64,000 nt of DNA from positions 23,401 through 87,400 of the forward strand of contig CAMKNA010000007.1 of NCBI GenBank assembly GCA_946414075.1. The letters run 5' to 3'. The notes under the pieces were generated by a model. The model was given only the letters and a program-made list of their open reading frames with translations, was not told the origin of the DNA and searched no databases. The stretch is from an uncultured Fibrobacter sp. (GTDB lineage: Bacteria > Fibrobacterota > Fibrobacteria > Fibrobacterales > Fibrobacteraceae). Made by a program: the position numbers and the translations under genes. Below are positions 1-9,500 of this stretch, piece by piece (position 1 is the stretch's first letter; each line of letters begins with the position of its first letter).

Positions 1-1
1 C

Positions 2-658
2 CAAGAGCAGGGAGTAAAAGTCCGTGGTTTCTCACCAGTAGAACTTGTGCGCATCGCCGAATTCAACGACATGCCGCTAGAACAACTGCTGGATATCTTG
101 AAAGATGCAGGTCTCAGCTCCGTACCGGGCGCCGGCGCCGAAATCCTCAGCGACCGCATGCGGCAAATGCTGAGTCCCAAGAAGCTCCCCGCACAGCAGT
201 GGTGCGACACGCTCGCCGCCTGCCACAAGAAGGGACTGCCCGGAAGCGCCAACATCGTGTTCGGCAGCGTCGAGACACCCGAAGAAATCGTTGAACACCT
301 GAGCTATGTGCGCAACACGCAGGACATCGCGGGCGGATTCAAGAGCTTTGTGGTGTGGACCTTCCAGCCGCAGACCAACAAGTTTCCCATCAGGCATGTG
401 CGGGGAGACGAATACCTGAAGCTTCTCGCGCTCTCCCGTCTATTCCTCGACAACATTCCCCATATCGAAGTCTCGCTTCTCGGCATGGGACTTTCGCTGG
501 GCGAACTCGGGCTGCACTGTGGTGCCGACGACATCAACAGCATCGTCATCGAGGAGAATGTTCTCCAGAACCACGGCATCACGACCATCGAAGAAGCGGA
601 GAACTTCATCAGGAATGCAGGCTTTACGCCCTATCGCCGTTCCTTAAATTTCGACTAA
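2..658 (+). CDS. mqnC: Cyclic dehypoxanthinyl futalosine synthase (MqnC), C-terminal part
   Basis: Radical-SAM enzyme of the futalosine route to menaquinone; it cyclises dehypoxanthine futalosine. The window opens inside the gene: the frame is open from base 2, so the GTG at 47 is internal. The N-terminal CxxxCxxC cluster site lies outside. Visible family features are DAGLSSVPGAGAEILSDR, a strand with FGSVETPEE, VVWTFQPQTNK, LFLDNIPHIEVSLL, and GADDINSIVIEENV near the C-terminus. The ending in a double-Arg segment (PYRRSLNFD) fits MqnC better than its paralogue MqnE, which is the main alternative. The stop is followed at once by a short repeat. Confidence 0.8.
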   Translation, partial: QEQGVKVRGFSPVELVRIAEFNDMPLEQLLDILKDAGLSSVPGAGAEILSDRMRQMLSPKKLPAQQWCDTLAACHKKGLPGSANIVFGSVETPEEIVEHLSYVRNTQDIAGGFKSFVVWTFQPQTNKFPIRHVRGDEYLKLLALSRLFLDNIPHIEVSLLGMGLSLGELGLHCGADDINSIVIEENVLQNHGITTIEEAENFIRNAGFTPYRRSLNFD

Positions 659-660
659 AA

Positions 661-689
661 TCTCACACCCCACATTCCACACTTTACAC
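661..689. repeat. CACATTCCACAC-type short repeat (family 1, copy a)
   Basis: Begins two bases after the mqnC stop and reads CACACCCCACATTCCACAC and onward. The same unit, mostly on the other strand, makes up the larger inverted repeat at 13449-13530. See findings. Confidence 0.6.
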
Positions 690-690
690 T

Positions 691-725
691 AAAAAAAAGC
701 CGGCCCGCCTTTTCAGCGGAACCGG
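691..725 (-). terminator. Intrinsic terminator for the minus-strand mini-gene
   Basis: On the minus strand, CCGG-TT-CCGC, loop TGAAAAG, GCGG-GCCGG is followed by a run of eight T. Orientation and T-run point to minus-strand transcription, that is, to the 20-codon ORF at 757-819 rather than mqnC. Confidence 0.7.
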
Positions 726-756
726 ATAAAGAGAGAGTTGAAAAATCTTGGGCTTA

Positions 757-819
757 TTAGGCGCGCTTGGAGCGCTTTCTGAAGCTCTTGACCAACAGGG
801 CGGCGAGAATGCAGTACAT
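757..819 (-). CDS. Putative 20-aa hydrophobic/basic peptide
   Basis: A tiny ORF encoding MYCILAALLVKSFRKRSKRA. The ATG (819-817) is preceded by AAAGGAAAAAA, a good ribosome binding site, and the stop is followed about 30 bases later by a strong terminator in the same direction. The peptide has a short apolar first half (YCILAALLV) and a strongly cationic tail (KSFRKRSKRA), a layout seen in small membrane-active or type I toxin-like peptides and also in some leader peptides. It has no recognised family. It lies alone between mqnC and batD, both on the other strand. A transcript is well supported by the flanking signals; the function is unknown. Confidence 0.5.
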   Translation of the reverse strand: MYCILAALLVKSFRKRSKRA

Positions 820-906
820 TTTTTTCCTTTTTTTGCGGTTTTTCGCTCATTTTCCTAATCGAGCGGCCCAATGATAACAAAATTTTACCACCCTGACAAG
901 GGGTTT

Positions 907-922
907 GTTAAATAATTTTAAC
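907..922. promoter_or_regulatory. AT-rich perfect palindrome upstream of batD
   Basis: GTTAAA-TAAT-TTTAAC, a perfect 6+4+6 dyad about 94 bases before the batD start. It could be an operator; AT-rich palindromes also arise by chance. Confidence 0.3.
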
Positions 923-1002
923 TTTATTTTTCTTACAACTTGCTCCCTTCATTCGTCATATCCACCCCCAACCCCATTAGTCTTTCTCGCCCTTCATTTT
1001 TG

Positions 1003-1010
1003 TAAATTTG
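1003..1010 (+). promoter_or_regulatory. TAnnTTTG promoter box for batD
   Basis: TAAATTTG, an exact match to the Bacteroidetes -7 consensus, ends 5 bases before the batD ATG. No purine-rich ribosome binding site fits between them, so the message may be leaderless. Confidence 0.5.
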
Positions 1011-1015
1011 GGGCC

Positions 1016-2824
1016 ATGAAAAGACTGTTGTTGATCCTTCTCTGCCTTGCCGCCTGCGCCATGGCCCGCATGTCGCTCCAGGTAGACAAGGACCGCGTAG
1101 AAGCTGGCAAGACATTCAAGCTGATGCTCATCGTTCCCCTGCAGGAACTCCCCGCCGAAAGGGGAGTCCCGCAACTGGAAACCCGCAACGGGTTTACATT
1201 CCTGGGCCTGGACAGTGCAGAACAGGTCATGCGTCCCGGTTTCGAGGATATGTTCAATTCCTTCTTCGGTGGTGGCGGCAGGCCCTACAAGGCGCGGGTC
1301 TACAGTTTCAATGTCCGTGCCCCGAAAAAGACAGGTTCCCTGGATGTGGGCCAAATCGAATGGAGCATCAACGGCAGCGTCCATACTATCAGCGGGAACA
1401 TTCCCATAAACATCCAACGGGCCTATAGCGACGAGGCGGTATCCGTAAGCCTCACCCCCAGCAAGAAATCCATCTACGAAGGGGAACAGTTCTATGTAAC
1501 CCTGGGATTCCACACTTACGAACATTTCGAAGGGGGGCTACAGGCCACCGACATGAGCACGGGCAACGACTTTATCGTACACCGCGGCGACCTTTCCACC
1601 ATGGAATTCAAGCCCGTGGAAGGCGCCCGCCGCGAAATGCAGGCCAGCGCCAAATTCGCCTGGCTCTCCCCCACCAAGAACGGCAACCTACAAATTCCGC
1701 CCTTCAAGTTCAAATACACCAAGCGGGGCGAACCGAAGATTGTCGAAGAAAAGAAGCAGATGGGAGGCATGTCCTTCCATTCGCAATCCATCAAGCAGGA
1801 ATCCATCGAAGCCGAGACCCAGACTCCCACCGTCACCATCAATGTAAAACCCCTCCCCGCCCAGGGCAAACCAGCAGACTTTAGCGGTATGGTAGGCGAC
1901 TACAAGTTTACCGCCGACTTTGACCGCACAAACCTGAAAGTGGGCGAAGCCCTCACCCTTTCCGTGAACATCAAGGGCGATGGCACCCCCGGCACCATTA
2001 CAGACCCCAAGCTCCCCGACTTCAGCGAATTCCGTTCCGTACCACCAGAGAACAACATTTCCAAGAAAATCTCCGGAAACAAGGTCATTACCACTAAGGA
2101 CATCAAGGTTTTCCTCTACCCAAAAAAGAAGGGCACCTTCGAAATCCCAGCCATTAATTATTCCTGGTTCAACCCCGCCAAGAAGAAGTACGAGACTGCT
2201 ACGGCAGGCCCCTGGACCATCGAAGTGGAAAAGGGTGACGCCGGCGCCGAAGCCGTATTCCAGGGTCCCGTAGCAGGCGCAACAGGACCCAATGCCGTTC
2301 AGAAACAGGAGATCGAATCCCTGGGAAACGACATACGGTTCATCCACCCGAATATGGGCGCGGCAGAATCCAAAGTCCCCTACAAGAGCTTGCCGTTCTG
2401 GATCCTGTTTACCGCCGCCGTCCCATTCTACATCATCGCAACATTTATCATCAGAATTCGCCGCAAGCGCCGCAGCAATGCGGCCCTGGTCCGCAAGGGA
2501 CAAGCGAACAGGCAGTTGCGCGAGCGATTCGCCCAGGCCCGCGAGGCACTGAAGACGGGCGACGGCAAGGGATTCTTTGCCGCCCTGGAAAACGGGCTTG
2601 TCAATTACCTGAGCGACTTGACCAACCTGGAATTCAAGGGCATGACCCGGACGCAAATGAGGGGAGGACTTGAAAAAATCGGCGTTCCGGAAGAGACCAT
2701 CGCCGCCATCGACAGCTGGCTCGAAAAATGCGCCTTCGTGCGCTACGCCCCCGTAACCGCGTCGCCGGAAGAGCAGAAGCAGATGCTTGCCGATGTGGAA
2801 AAGCTATGCGAGAAGTTGAGGTAG
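1016..2824 (+). CDS. batD: BatD-like protein (aerotolerance/Bat operon)
   Basis: 602-aa envelope protein of the BatD family, encoded with MoxR/VWA-type Bat proteins in many Bacteroidetes; its biochemical role is not settled. The ATG at 1016 is chosen because it starts a clear signal peptide (MKRLLLILLCLAACAMA) and follows a TAAATTTG box; an upstream in-frame TTG at 905 would add 37 unlikely residues. The middle holds beta-sandwich BatD repeats, with the typical phrasing DRVEAGKTFKLMLIV and FDRTNLKVGEALTLSVNI. A single membrane segment follows (LPFWILFTAAVPFYIIATFI, about residues 460-480), then a basic cytoplasmic tail. It is followed 9 bases later by batE. The usual batA-batC genes are not in the window. 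Confidence 0.8.
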   Translation: MKRLLLILLCLAACAMARMSLQVDKDRVEAGKTFKLMLIVPLQELPAERGVPQLETRNGFTFLGLDSAEQVMRPGFEDMFNSFFGGGGRPYKARVYSFNVRAPKKTGSLDVGQIEWSINGSVHTISGNIPINIQRAYSDEAVSVSLTPSKKSIYEGEQFYVTLGFHTYEHFEGGLQATDMSTGNDFIVHRGDLSTMEFKPVEGARREMQASAKFAWLSPTKNGNLQIPPFKFKYTKRGEPKIVEEKKQMGGMSFHSQSIKQESIEAETQTPTVTINVKPLPAQGKPADFSGMVGDYKFTADFDRTNLKVGEALTLSVNIKGDGTPGTITDPKLPDFSEFRSVPPENNISKKISGNKVITTKDIKVFLYPKKKGTFEIPAINYSWFNPAKKKYETATAGPWTIEVEKGDAGAEAVFQGPVAGATGPNAVQKQEIESLGNDIRFIHPNMGAAESKVPYKSLPFWILFTAAVPFYIIATFIIRIRRKRRSNAALVRKGQANRQLRERFAQAREALKTGDGKGFFAALENGLVNYLSDLTNLEFKGMTRTQMRGGLEKIGVPEETIAAIDSWLEKCAFVRYAPVTASPEEQKQMLADVEKLCEKLR

Positions 2825-2833
2825 TTCGGGAAT

Positions 2834-3598
2834 ATGAAAAGCTTTTTATTTGTTTTGGTCGCTATCGTAACGGCATTCGCAACATCTAATGCAACAGAGA
2901 CCTGCGCTGGCCTTGATGCAGGTACCAAGGCCTATGGCCAGGGCGACTATGAGCGAGCCATCGACGAGTGGCGCTCCTGTGCAGACAATGGCATCACCGA
3001 CGCAGACCTTTTCTACAACCTGGGCAACGCCTATTTCAGAAACGGCAAACTGGGATTTGCCATCTTCTATTACAAGAAGGCACTGCGTCTCCGGGCAAAC
3101 GACGAAGACATATTGCACAACCTGAAATACGCCCAGGCCATGACCCGCGACAAGGTCGACGAAGAGGAAGAGGAGAACCCCATCCTGTCGGCGCTATTCC
3201 GCATGCACCACGCCCTGTCCCTAAAATTACAACTCTGGATTATGCTTGGAATCTTCTGGACCATCGCCTTTGCCGCCGTCGCCATTATGTTCTCTCTACG
3301 GGAAAAAATGAAAAACATTTTCACGGGCATCATCTTTGCGCTAACCATTGTATTGTGCATTTTTGGCGCTAGCGCCGGCTACAAGATTTTCGTTCTGGAA
3401 ACAGATATCACGGGAGTCGTCACGGCCGCAGATGCCGATGTAACCAGCGCCCCAAGCGACAAGTCCCAGACGCTGAACACCCTTTCCGAGGGAACTTCCT
3501 TCCAGGTTCTATCCATCCAAGGAACCCACGCCGAAATCAAGCTGGGCGAGAAAATCAAAGGCTTTGTCCGGTTATCCGATGTAGGGATCGTAGACTAA
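2834..3598 (+). CDS. batE: BatE-like TPR protein
   Basis: 254-aa protein with an N-terminal signal peptide, a TPR block (about residues 25-105: AYGQGDYERAIDEWRSC, DLFYNLGNAYFRNGKLGFAI), two membrane helices (about 130-180) and a C-terminal SH3-like domain (TLSEGTSFQVLSI, GKIKGFVRLSDV-like phrasing). This TPR-TM-TM-SH3 order is that of BatE, the usual partner of BatD. It lies 9 bases after batD with no terminator between, so the two are co-transcribed. The stop codon overlaps the sprA stop on the opposite strand (shared CTAA). Confidence 0.75.
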   Translation: MKSFLFVLVAIVTAFATSNATETCAGLDAGTKAYGQGDYERAIDEWRSCADNGITDADLFYNLGNAYFRNGKLGFAIFYYKKALRLRANDEDILHNLKYAQAMTRDKVDEEEEENPILSALFRMHHALSLKLQLWIMLGIFWTIAFAAVAIMFSLREKMKNIFTGIIFALTIVLCIFGASAGYKIFVLETDITGVVTAADADVTSAPSDKSQTLNTLSEGTSFQVLSIQGTHAEIKLGEKIKGFVRLSDVGIVD

Positions 3599-6500
3599 TC
3601 GAACCGTAGCATCAACGCTATTTCAAATTGCAGTATCTGCCGCAGGTGCGGGGTTTCATCGTCTAGCTTTTCATGAATCTGACGATACTCGATGTAGCTG
3701 CTCATAGAGGCTATACGATTGAACTGATAGCCAGCGCTAGGCCTTACAAACCATTCATGAGTTCTGGAGGGGACAACACGATCCGTCTTGTGTAGCTTCG
3801 GCTTATAGACAACGTAATCATAATCGTCTATACTCCATTGCTTGAACACGCCATCGGTACCGCTGGCCTTGTTCCACATGTCGTAACCCGGCTCAGGGTC
3901 ATACTCCTTACGGATGGTCTTGTTATAGTCATAACCAGCTGTAAACTTCAAATCGACATCGTTTTCCAGCTTGAAATACCACTTGAAAATTTGGAATCCG
4001 CGCTTGGTCTTCAGGGGATAGGAAATAGACAGGTCGTTACCAACATTGATGGCGAAATCGTTGTACAGGGATGTATGGATCCATGGCGTATCCCAGAAAT
4101 AATCCGTAGTGTCCTTGCTATTACCCAAAGTATCCGGCCAGCTGGGAGAGCCAATCACTTCCTCCTTAGGCCGACGATCCGTAGATTCAATCTTCAGGCG
4201 CACGGCATTATCGATCCGCATGTTGCTCTGGGTCAAGAACGATACACGAACCAACGGGTTAAAGTTCCACTGGTGGGCCCAAGAATCTTCGGCACTCTGG
4301 AAGGGACGTACCACGGTAGTCTTGGTATAGTCAAAGCGGTGGGTGGTGCTCACGCTCTTGAAACCATTCAGGAAAGACACCCGCTGGGAGAAATTGGGTA
4401 CACTCACGCCAATGCCAATCTTGGGCCAAACCGTGGTAGTATCCAGGTACAACGGGTATTCTCGAGACTGGTTGAATTCCTCCCGCCACATCAGGTCACC
4501 CGTAACGCCGATATCCCAGAACGGCAGCGTAATGCCCGTGCCTATCTGGAACTGGCGAGAAACGGAATGACGGAAATTACCCTGATAAACAAGGGTGTCT
4601 ACATGATGGTTGCGGTACTGTGCAAAGCGGGTATAATCGTCCCGATGGTCCAGCCCCATGTCTCCGGTAATAATATTCCAGAAGCCCCTGTTGCGATAGC
4701 CATTACCCAAACCTAGTCCATAAAGGTAATATTCCATCGGGGTTACGCCCTGTTCTTCGTACAATTGGGCCAGAGTGAAATTTTCACCTACCGTATTGGT
4801 GGTGGTCTGCCAGCTCATTCGAATTTCATTCCATCTAATCTTTTCAAGGGAAGTCGCCACAATGTTTTCGCTACCGAAATTCTTTGCAAAATCGACAATC
4901 CTAAAGGTTGGGCTAAATTCAAACCTGTTCGTCTGCGATATGGTCCAATAGTTCTTTTCTATGTCGGTTGCATCCAGGATGTCGTACTCGTCGGGAATGG
5001 TCTTCTGCTGGTTAAAATCCGAACTGAAGGTCGTATTGAAAGGCAAGAAAGGAATCAGCCGGGGATTGAAACCGATTTTAAACTGTTGTGTACGGGCCCT
5101 TTCGTTTCTCAGAATACCGTACGACCGTCCGTACTCCCTACTGCCAACGCTATCTACACGGTAGAACGAAGATGTATCATAACGGATTTCATAGGACTCC
5201 GGATTTTGCATGTCTATGGCCCAAGGTGTGCCATCGGCCATTGTTTTGGGAACCGTGTCCCGGGGAACGATCACCACACTATCCCTGGACACATAGACCT
5301 TGCGGTCCGTATGGTCATAGTCGAACACATAATCGCTGGCAAAAAGCCCCCCTTCCCGAGAATTGAAGAAATGCTCCTTCACAAAGCCTTCCCGATCACC
5401 ACCACCATACATGTCACGGGACACATTCAAGGAATAGGATGTGCTCAACCAAGAAAGAATATTCCATCTCATGTTCAACTTATGATTCAAATCTGCCGTG
5501 TAGGTCACCACCTTGTCCACTTGCGGTTCCACAAAGTCCGGATCCCTGTCCTGATCCACATAGCGCACATAATTGAAATCAAACAAGGTCACATCAAAAG
5601 TCTGAGGCCAAGGCTCAAATTCCGTCTTGGCAAGGGCCTTGCTAAAGGCGTTGTCAAACCTGGACAGCCCCTCAAAGGGCTTATACCTGAACAGGGTAAA
5701 GGTTCCCAGCTTGTACTCCAGTATGGTCCTATAAGAATAGGTGGAATCTGCGCTAGTGGCAGCACGCCCCTCGGATTCTGCGTAGGAATAGCTTGCTGCC
5801 GGGCGTTCTAATAGAATTTGGGAAAAAGCCTCCCCCACCTTCGTGTCCGCAGCCTTGTAATCCTTACTATAGCTTACGCTAAAGCTTCTTTCCCTCACAT
5901 AGGACTCATAGCCCTTAGACTGCGCGTCATCCCGCAATTCCTGCTCTTTTTTATTGGATGTCACCGAGAGCTCATTCTGGAACATGTCCTTGGTCAAGTT
6001 CGAGAAGCTGCTCTTTTTCAGAAGCATGTCGTCCGTCGGTTTCATGTAGGGGCGTTTGGTGGTGCTGTTGTAACCGAAATTCATGGGAATATGGAATCCC
6101 AGGGTATCGTTCAAGAACTTGTTCAGGCTAATGTTCAAGTCTCCAGCCACATCGAGCTGAGAAGCCGCATCCGAAAGCTTCGGCTTAGGAGAGCCTCCAG
6201 AAGTAGAAAGGGTCGCGAAGTTTCCATCTTGGTACCGCACCGCTCCCGACAGCGAAATAAAATCGGCAAATTCAATCTGACCCGAAGTGCGGGCCGCGTA
6301 GCCCCATTCCGTATCCATATTCGAAAGACGCATATCATCGATCCAGAACGTTCCCTTCAAGTCAGACGGAGAGGCGTCCGCATCAGCAATGATGACAAAC
6401 CGAATCCAATCGATATGGGTAATGGAAGGGTTTCCCACCAAACGAAGTTGCTCTTCTCTGGAGCTCCCTTCCACCTTCCGAACCGTCGGCTCCAGGAAAG

Positions 6501-9500
6501 GCGGCTTACGGCCCCGCTTCATGCTGGAGAATTCCGACAAATCCATGGCAAAAGCATTATCCAGCCAATTCTGCTCATGACAGTCGCTGCCACGCTCTCC
6601 AGCATTGCAATTGTATTTTACCGGGCGGAAGCTCCATTCGTAATAGTCAGAGGAACCATCCAAGGACCCTTCACCGAACTGGATGGCAAAACGCACAGGG
6701 ACCTTGTCTGCATCGGTTTCATAGTGGATTTCCATTTTGATGGACTTATAGCTGGACAGGTCCTTAATCTCGTTTTCAAATATGCGGGTCACCCCCACCT
6801 CTTGACCAGGGCTCATGTTTTGGTAATCCAACACCAGAGCCGTCTCCTTCATGGGGGCATTGGTCTCCGAATCGCGTTCAGTCTTGGTATTGGGAGACTT
6901 GGTATAAATGTTGGAGTCTTCACGGTTGTTGATGGTGGTGACCTTGATACGGCTGGTATCACGGGTGTCCATAGATTCCTTTACCTGGGTCGGCAAGCCG
7001 TTCACTTCCACCACCTGGGAATTTTCCGTGGAACTGGTCTTGTAAAGGTCGGCCACCGTCGTCTCTTCCCAGGAGTTTCCCACCACGGCAAGGCTTACAA
7101 TCTGCACCTTGGCTTCGGCCACACCCGGATTTAGATTTCCTATCCACAGCCTAGAGTAAAGGGCCTCGGCCAGGATAGTCTTATAATCGCTACCCGAAGA
7201 CGACACGATGGTATCGTACTGATTCAGGGGGATACGCCACTTGCGCCATCCATTTTTCAGTTCTTCGTAATCGGCATGGTCCGTGCTGGACAAATCTATA
7301 CGATAACGCACAAAACTGATGTCCGTATCCAAGGAGCCATTCTTGTTGATATCTTCGGTATCGTAAGCCCGTTCTCCCGAATTGTCTTCAGTGCCGTTGA
7401 TATGCACCGACGGATCACTTTCGTCTTCAAGGTCTTCATCATAGTTGTCCTGAGCAATATCCGAAGCAGAAGCATCTGAATTGGCAGCCGTAATCTCCGT
7501 AGAAATACACCCAGAAATACGGCAATCCCACACCAGCCTTTTCTCATCGGAACCGCTCAGCCCATCCAACCCCTTGTCGTCAAGTGCCGTCGTGGAGCCT
7601 AAGTCGTTTTCACCTTGGTAGATTCCGTCGGGTTCATACCCGTTAATAGACAAGTCTTCACTAATCAGGCCCAAATCCAGGTATATGGAACCCACATTAC
7701 CGCGGGCCACCACTTCCAGGTACTTCATTTCGCTCAGGTCCTGGTAGTAGGAACTGTTGGGCCGCATGATACCGCCCCAGGAGTTTCCAACCAGGTTGTC
7801 ATTGGCTCGAAGTGTCATCTTGAGCACCGTCAAGTGCTGGTTGTCCACATCGGAATTTCCCACACTGGGATAAATGTACTTGTACAATTCCGTAGTATTG
7901 CTGTGCCATATGAATTCGCCCTTGTGGCGATAGTCCTGATTCTCTATGTAGGTCGACGGTTGGTCTGCCACGCCTCCCGGAGGCGATGCCTGATACCACG
8001 AAAGTCTGGAAAGCGGGTAGGTCAAACCTGAAACAGTAGATTCAAAATCTTCCACCAGGGCTTCATTGTCTTCACTGGTATTGGCATTATGGCGGCTAGC
8101 CGCAAATTCCGCTTCAAAGCGCCAACTGGACTTGGCGTCCGTCTTGATTCCAGGAATCAGGTTCACAAGATCGGTCAGCACCTGCACCGTATCTTGTAGG
8201 CGCAGGTTCATGCCCCACAGTACACTGGAAAACGGTTCGTTCCCAAGCGTCGGGGTCTTGGCCGTAGTGCTCTGGCTCTTGTAAAGGGCCGTTACACCAA
8301 ACAAGGAGCCCGTACCAAAGCCATAGCGTTCCAACGGAAGTTCCGCACGAGCTCCCAACAATAGCTTGTTGTCTATCTCAAACAGGGGCTCACATTCGAA
8401 AGAAACCTTTATTTCTTTGTTGGGATCCAGGGCGCGTTCGCTCAAAAGTTCAATCTGACCTAGCTCATAGTTCACCTCGTAGTCCTTGCCACGGATAAGG
8501 GTTGTGGAGCCAGCGGTCAACTTTTCCGTTCCCGGAGAAATATCCATGCAGGCGCCAGCACTCACCGAATAGCTAGAATTCGGATCACGCACGCTGATAA
8601 CGGAATTACGGCGTTTACCGACGGACTCGAAATGGAAACGGCTGGTAAAGCGATTCAGCTTATAGACCGGCAAAGTGTAAAGCTGGGACATTCCACCCGT
8701 AGAATCAAGCAGGCGGAGCGGCTCAAGGCAATTTTCCTTGGCGCGTTCCGTAGCCTTGGGTCCTGAATATTGGGACAGGGGCTTACAAGGAAGCCACATC
8801 TCACCAGTATAGTTTCCGGAGGCGTCCTTCTTAAAGATGGTAGCGTCGTTCACCAACGGGCTTCCCGTAACGGAATCCGCCACTCCAAGGGTCTTGAGGT
8901 ATGTTCCTGTCATACCAGACTTGTTTTTTAGCCGGAGAACATAATTGCTGGCGCTGGCATCCGATATTCCAACCGCATACACATTGCGGAGCATCAACTT
9001 GTCTATATCCGTCAGTTCCGAAAGGGATGCATCCCACTGGATCAGCACCATGCGGGAACCGTTCTTAATGGTCGTACCCTTACGGCCGGAACCATCGTTA
9101 CTCCAGCTGGCGGCCACCAGGGTATTGCGGCCCACGCCGTTAATTTTCAGTATGCCCGTCTTGGAGTCGTAGGTGTAATCGCTGGACGGGATTTCTTCCA
9201 TGCGTTCCACCAGTTTCTCAACCTTTTTTCCCGATGGGGTCTTATAGACCACCGTGATGTTATCTACGGCATACTTGGAGTTGTTCAGGTTACTGCGCTT
9301 GAACAGCTTCAAGTTCGTCGCCGGATAGCTGGCAGAAGACTTGCCGAAAATGGCCGAGCTAATGTAGTTATCCCTAGCCTCATGATTCAGGAAATAGTAG
9401 CGGTAGGCCACAAACTGTTTGTCCAGAATCTGGAATTCCGTAGTGGATTCACTGGCATTGATGGTATATTCTTCCTGGGAACCTCCATCCTGGGAGGCTA

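Noticed and set aside
5818..7134. 438-codon open frame antisense to sprA
   Set aside because: Sits inside the sprA coding region; composition is that of a mirrored coding strand.
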